Shown piece after piece: positions 61,136 through 64,000 of a DNA stretch of 64,000 nt; the first letter of the stretch is position 1, and every line of letters begins with the position of its first letter. The stretch lies in contig NZ_QKYW01000012.1 of NCBI RefSeq assembly GCF_003253735.1, positions 62,001 through 126,000 of the forward strand, written 5' to 3'. The translations under genes and the position numbers were made by a program. The notes below the pieces were generated by a model that saw nothing but the letters and a program-made list of their open reading frames with translations, was not told the origin of the DNA and did not search any database. Source of the stretch: Pseudomonas sp. URMO17WK12:I2. Its GTDB lineage: Bacteria; Pseudomonadota; Gammaproteobacteria; Pseudomonadales; Pseudomonadaceae.

Positions 61136-64000
61136 ATGTTCACGCTGCCCGCACTTATTTTTGAAGAGCGATATTCGATTGGTGTTGTTCGGCATCAGAT
61201 CCGTCCGGCGCTTCAGGTCTCGCTGGTCGTCGAAACTTCAATCAACGTGTCGGCGAAAATCAAGCAGCCATTAAGACGCTTCGATAACGAAGAGCGAGTG
61301 ATCGTCACCTCTCGCAAGGATGTACAGCTTCCTGACGGGGTGGATGGAGTACTTCTCGAGAGTGATGGCAAATTCACTTGGGCTCGCCATCGACTACTGG
61401 ACGAGTTCCAAAGCCGTCGAACAACGGTGGGGAAGGCTGATCACTCGCGTGAGGTTGCTGCATGCTGGAATGGCAAGGTGCGTTTTGTCGCTGAGCCGCG
61501 CGAGTTGGGTCAAACGGGGGGATTACGTCCCCCTCAACTAGGTGCTCTGCATGCCATTGGGGCTCACTGGAGCTTGGAGCGAGCTCCAGCGACCATCGTC
61601 ATGCCGACAGGTACCGGCAAGACGGAAACGATGCTGGCGGCGTTGGCGGCCTATGCTCGCGAGCCGATCTTAGTAGTTGTGCCCTGGGATGCCCTCAGAG
61701 AGCAGACCGCGAACAAGTTCATTACCTTCGGCTTGTTACGATCCATCGGCGTACTGCCCGCGGGTGTGCTAAACCCGATTGTCGGGATCATGAAAAAACG
61801 GCCAAAGACCCAAGCGGATCTGCTCATGTTTGAGCACTGTAACGTTGTGGTCGCAACCATAGGTTCAATAGGGACTAGCTTGCCGGCTGCAGTCCTTGAG
61901 GGGCTCGCCAGTCGGTGTAAGGCGCTCATCTTGGATGAAGCACATCACGTGCCTGCTACGAGCTGGACTCACCTCAAAGACGCGTTCCGAGGCGTTCCCA
62001 CTCTTCAGTTCACAGCCACGCCGTTTCGACGTGACACTCAGCTTGTAGATGGGAAGGTCATCTTCAATTATCCGTTGGGCGCTGCGCAGCGGGATGGTTA
62101 CTTCAAGCTTATTCGCTTTGAGCCAGTGCAAGTTAGTCCGCTAGACGCTGATCGAGCCATTGCTGAGGCAGCGGTGAGGCAGCTCAGAAGCGACCTAGAT
62201 CAAGGGCTAGACCACCTTCTGATGGCGCGCTGTTCCAGCATCGCGCGAGCCGCCGTCGTTGCAGAGCTTTATCAAGCGATAGCTGGTGATTTAAGCCCTG
62301 TTCTGATCCATTCCGAATCCAATGAAGCAGAAGTGCGGCTTGCTGCGCTGAAAAATCGGGAAGCGAAGATTGTCATCTGCGTAGGCATGCTTGGCGAAGG
62401 TTTTGACCTGCCGCAGTTGAAGGTTGCTGCTGTACATGACATGCACCGAAGCTTGGCGATCCTGCTGCAATTTGTAGGGCGTTTCACCCGTGTGGCCGGT
62501 GAGAGGATCGGCAATGCCACTGTGGTTGCCAATATTGGCGACAAGAGCGTTTCTGATGCCTTGGAGCGTTTGTACAGTGAGGATGCGGACTGGAACCTCA
62601 TTCTCTCCGAAATGAGTTCAGCAGCTGCTCGGGATCACGCGGAGCTGGTGGCTTTCCTGCAAGCTTCCAAGCGCCTCGACGATTATGGCCGGTCTGATTC
62701 GATAGTCTTGTCACCGCACTTGCTCAGGCCCAAATTTAGTACCGCCGTATACCGGGCTAGGGCGTTCGCTGGAGAGCGTTTCCATTTCGGTCTCCCAACC
62801 AACCTCACGCTTCAGGCCGTGTGGCAACACGAGCAAAGCCCGACCGTTTATTTTGTCACCAGGGCTGAGTCCCGTGTCCGATGGACAAACACCAAGGGTG
62901 TTCTGGATTGCGAGTGGGCGCTATTTCTTCTGCATCATGACGTGGAACAGGGCCTTCTTTACCTGTCCTCAACTAATCATGATTCGCTGTTTCCCGAGCT
63001 TGCCGAAGCCGTTGCCGGCGAAGCGGTATTGATCAAGGGTGAGCAGATGTTTCGCAGCCTGGGGCACATAAACCGCTTGATGCTACAGAACATCGGGGTC
63101 AAAAAGCATGGGCGTCGCAATCTCAGCTTCGCCATGTACACGGGAGGAGATGTCGACGAAGCGTTGGGGCTGACCGAACGACATAACTCGGTCAAAAACA
63201 ATGTCAGCGGTACGGGCTGGGAAGAGGGCGCACGCGTTTCGGTTGGGTGCTCCGTCAAGGGGCGAGTATGGTCGCGGGATCAAGGCTCTATTCCTGCACT
63301 TATCAACTGGTGCCGGCGCGTCGGTACCAAACTTTTGGACGATACGATTAACATCGAAAACATCATCGCGAACGTTCTCGTACCGTCCGAGATTGAAGAG
63401 TTCCCAGCAGCCAAGATTGTCTTGGCTATCGAGTGGCCCGCCGAGCTTTTGAGCGTCTCGGAGGATCGGATTGCGCTCTGCCCGATGGGACAAGAAGACG
63501 CGCAGCCTCTGTACATGTACGAACTATTTTTCGTTTCACTTACAACGGGTCTGCTTCAGTTCGCTCTGGTCGCTGGGGAAGACGACAGGGTTGGGGAGTT
63601 CGAGCTTCGGCTCGACGCTCAGCTGGGTTTCAAGGTGCAGCAGACTGGTGGCGATCCGCTGACCATCTCCATTGGGAAGCGTAGCTGGAGACTCGATGAG
63701 TATTTCTGCAGTTACCCCCCCTTGGTTCGTTTCGTCGACCTCAGTGAGCTCGATGGTAATTTGTTTATACAGCCGAGGAATCCTCGCGAGTTGACTCTTG
63801 ATGCTGCCCAGTTCGAGCCATGGGATTGGACGGGGTTTGATCTGACCAAAGAGAGCTACTGGAAGGATGGTGTAGGGCGGAAAGACTCAATCCAATGGAA
63901 GGTGGCTCAGGCATACATGGATGGAAATTTTGATGTCGTCTTCGATGACGACTCGGCTGGTGAGGCGGCCGATCTAGTGTGCTTAAAGGAGGAGGGGGAC
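61136..64000 (+). CDS. Large DEAD/DEAH-box helicase, C-terminus beyond window
   Basis: At least 955 residues from ATG 61136 with no stop before the right edge. SF2 core: Q-like RPPQLGALHAI, Walker A MPTGTGKTET (about residue 155), LILDEAHHVPA (DEAH), FTATPFRRD, and motif VI LLQFVGRFTRVAGER. After the helicase come about 500 residues I do not recognise. Near the edge, FDVVFDDDSAGEAADLV looks like a possible nuclease-type acidic motif, but the domain is cut off. The start has AAGG ten bases upstream. Probably part of a defence module with the AlpA-like gene or genes further right. Confidence 0.85.
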   Translation, partial: MFTLPALIFEERYSIGVVRHQIRPALQVSLVVETSINVSAKIKQPLRRFDNEERVIVTSRKDVQLPDGVDGVLLESDGKFTWARHRLLDEFQSRRTTVGKADHSREVAACWNGKVRFVAEPRELGQTGGLRPPQLGALHAIGAHWSLERAPATIVMPTGTGKTETMLAALAAYAREPILVVVPWDALREQTANKFITFGLLRSIGVLPAGVLNPIVGIMKKRPKTQADLLMFEHCNVVVATIGSIGTSLPAAVLEGLASRCKALILDEAHHVPATSWTHLKDAFRGVPTLQFTATPFRRDTQLVDGKVIFNYPLGAAQRDGYFKLIRFEPVQVSPLDADRAIAEAAVRQLRSDLDQGLDHLLMARCSSIARAAVVAELYQAIAGDLSPVLIHSESNEAEVRLAALKNREAKIVICVGMLGEGFDLPQLKVAAVHDMHRSLAILLQFVGRFTRVAGERIGNATVVANIGDKSVSDALERLYSEDADWNLILSEMSSAAARDHAELVAFLQASKRLDDYGRSDSIVLSPHLLRPKFSTAVYRARAFAGERFHFGLPTNLTLQAVWQHEQSPTVYFVTRAESRVRWTNTKGVLDCEWALFLLHHDVEQGLLYLSSTNHDSLFPELAEAVAGEAVLIKGEQMFRSLGHINRLMLQNIGVKKHGRRNLSFAMYTGGDVDEALGLTERHNSVKNNVSGTGWEEGARVSVGCSVKGRVWSRDQGSIPALINWCRRVGTKLLDDTINIENIIANVLVPSEIEEFPAAKIVLAIEWPAELLSVSEDRIALCPMGQEDAQPLYMYELFFVSLTTGLLQFALVAGEDDRVGEFELRLDAQLGFKVQQTGGDPLTISIGKRSWRLDEYFCSYPPLVRFVDLSELDGNLFIQPRNPRELTLDAAQFEPWDWTGFDLTKESYWKDGVGRKDSIQWKVAQAYMDGNFDVVFDDDSAGEAADLVCLKEEGD

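Noticed and set aside
61320..61541. Small plus-strand open frame inside the helicase gene
   Set aside because: It overlaps the continuous helicase frame, which carries helicase motifs and runs unbroken to the window edge.
51128..64000. Prophage interpretation of the accessory region
   Set aside because: No capsid, tail, terminase, integrase or lysis genes are visible; only restriction/defence genes and an AlpA-like regulator.

Overview
The window reads as a chromosomal segment of a Pseudomonas species. The core is GC-rich with typical Pseudomonas codon use. It carries the glgX/treY/malQ/treZ/glgA cluster, the thrS-infC-rpmI-rplT-pheST-ihfA-merR block, a PA2779/PA2778 pair and Pseudomonas-type REP hairpins. 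No replication origin, rRNA, CRISPR array or recognisable insertion sequence was found.

Layout. (1) 1-9177, minus strand: a tightly coupled glycogen/alpha-glucan/trehalose operon (glgA, treZ, malQ, treY, a DUF2934 protein, and the start of glgX running off the left edge). (2) 9925-19063: a protocatechuate region. pcaQ is separated from its likely targets pcaHG by a zinc-less MDR dehydrogenase, a LysR gene remnant, an alpha/beta hydrolase, an SDR and an outer-membrane porin. A perfect PcaQ-type inverted repeat lies upstream of pcaH. An AFG1/ZapE-like ATPase and an AEC transporter follow pcaG. (3) 19373-28321: housekeeping genes (flavodoxin-fold quinone reductase, fumC, DUF2804, DUF2059, bolA-like, MDR oxidoreductase, trhO, DsbA-like, ABC exporter). 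(4) 29144-34930: a tyrosine/homogentisate catabolic run (hpd, short-form homogentisate dioxygenase, fumarylacetoacetase, maiA, aromatic amino-acid permease) with a TyrR/PhhR-type box upstream. (5) 35238-42765: a chemoreceptor, a YdjM-like membrane protein, arfB, an aldo-keto reductase with a divergent LysR regulator, and a C39-like lipoprotein peptidase with its small membrane partner. (6) 43308-51127: tRNA-Val, the translation operon, and tRNA-Pro(GGG).

(7) 51128-64000: an accessory, visibly more AT-rich defence island starting right after tRNA-Pro. It holds a type IB-like restriction-modification system in the order hsdR-hsdS-[AAA ATPase-HNH nuclease]-hsdM, then an Mrr-type endonuclease with an extra N-terminal domain, an AlpA-like regulator and a large DEAH helicase open at the right edge. 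The ATPase-HNH pair resembles Septu PtuA/PtuB and interrupts the hsd genes. This is the most interesting part of the window.

Several classes of imperfect inverted repeats recur at gene ends throughout the core and explain most long non-coding gaps.
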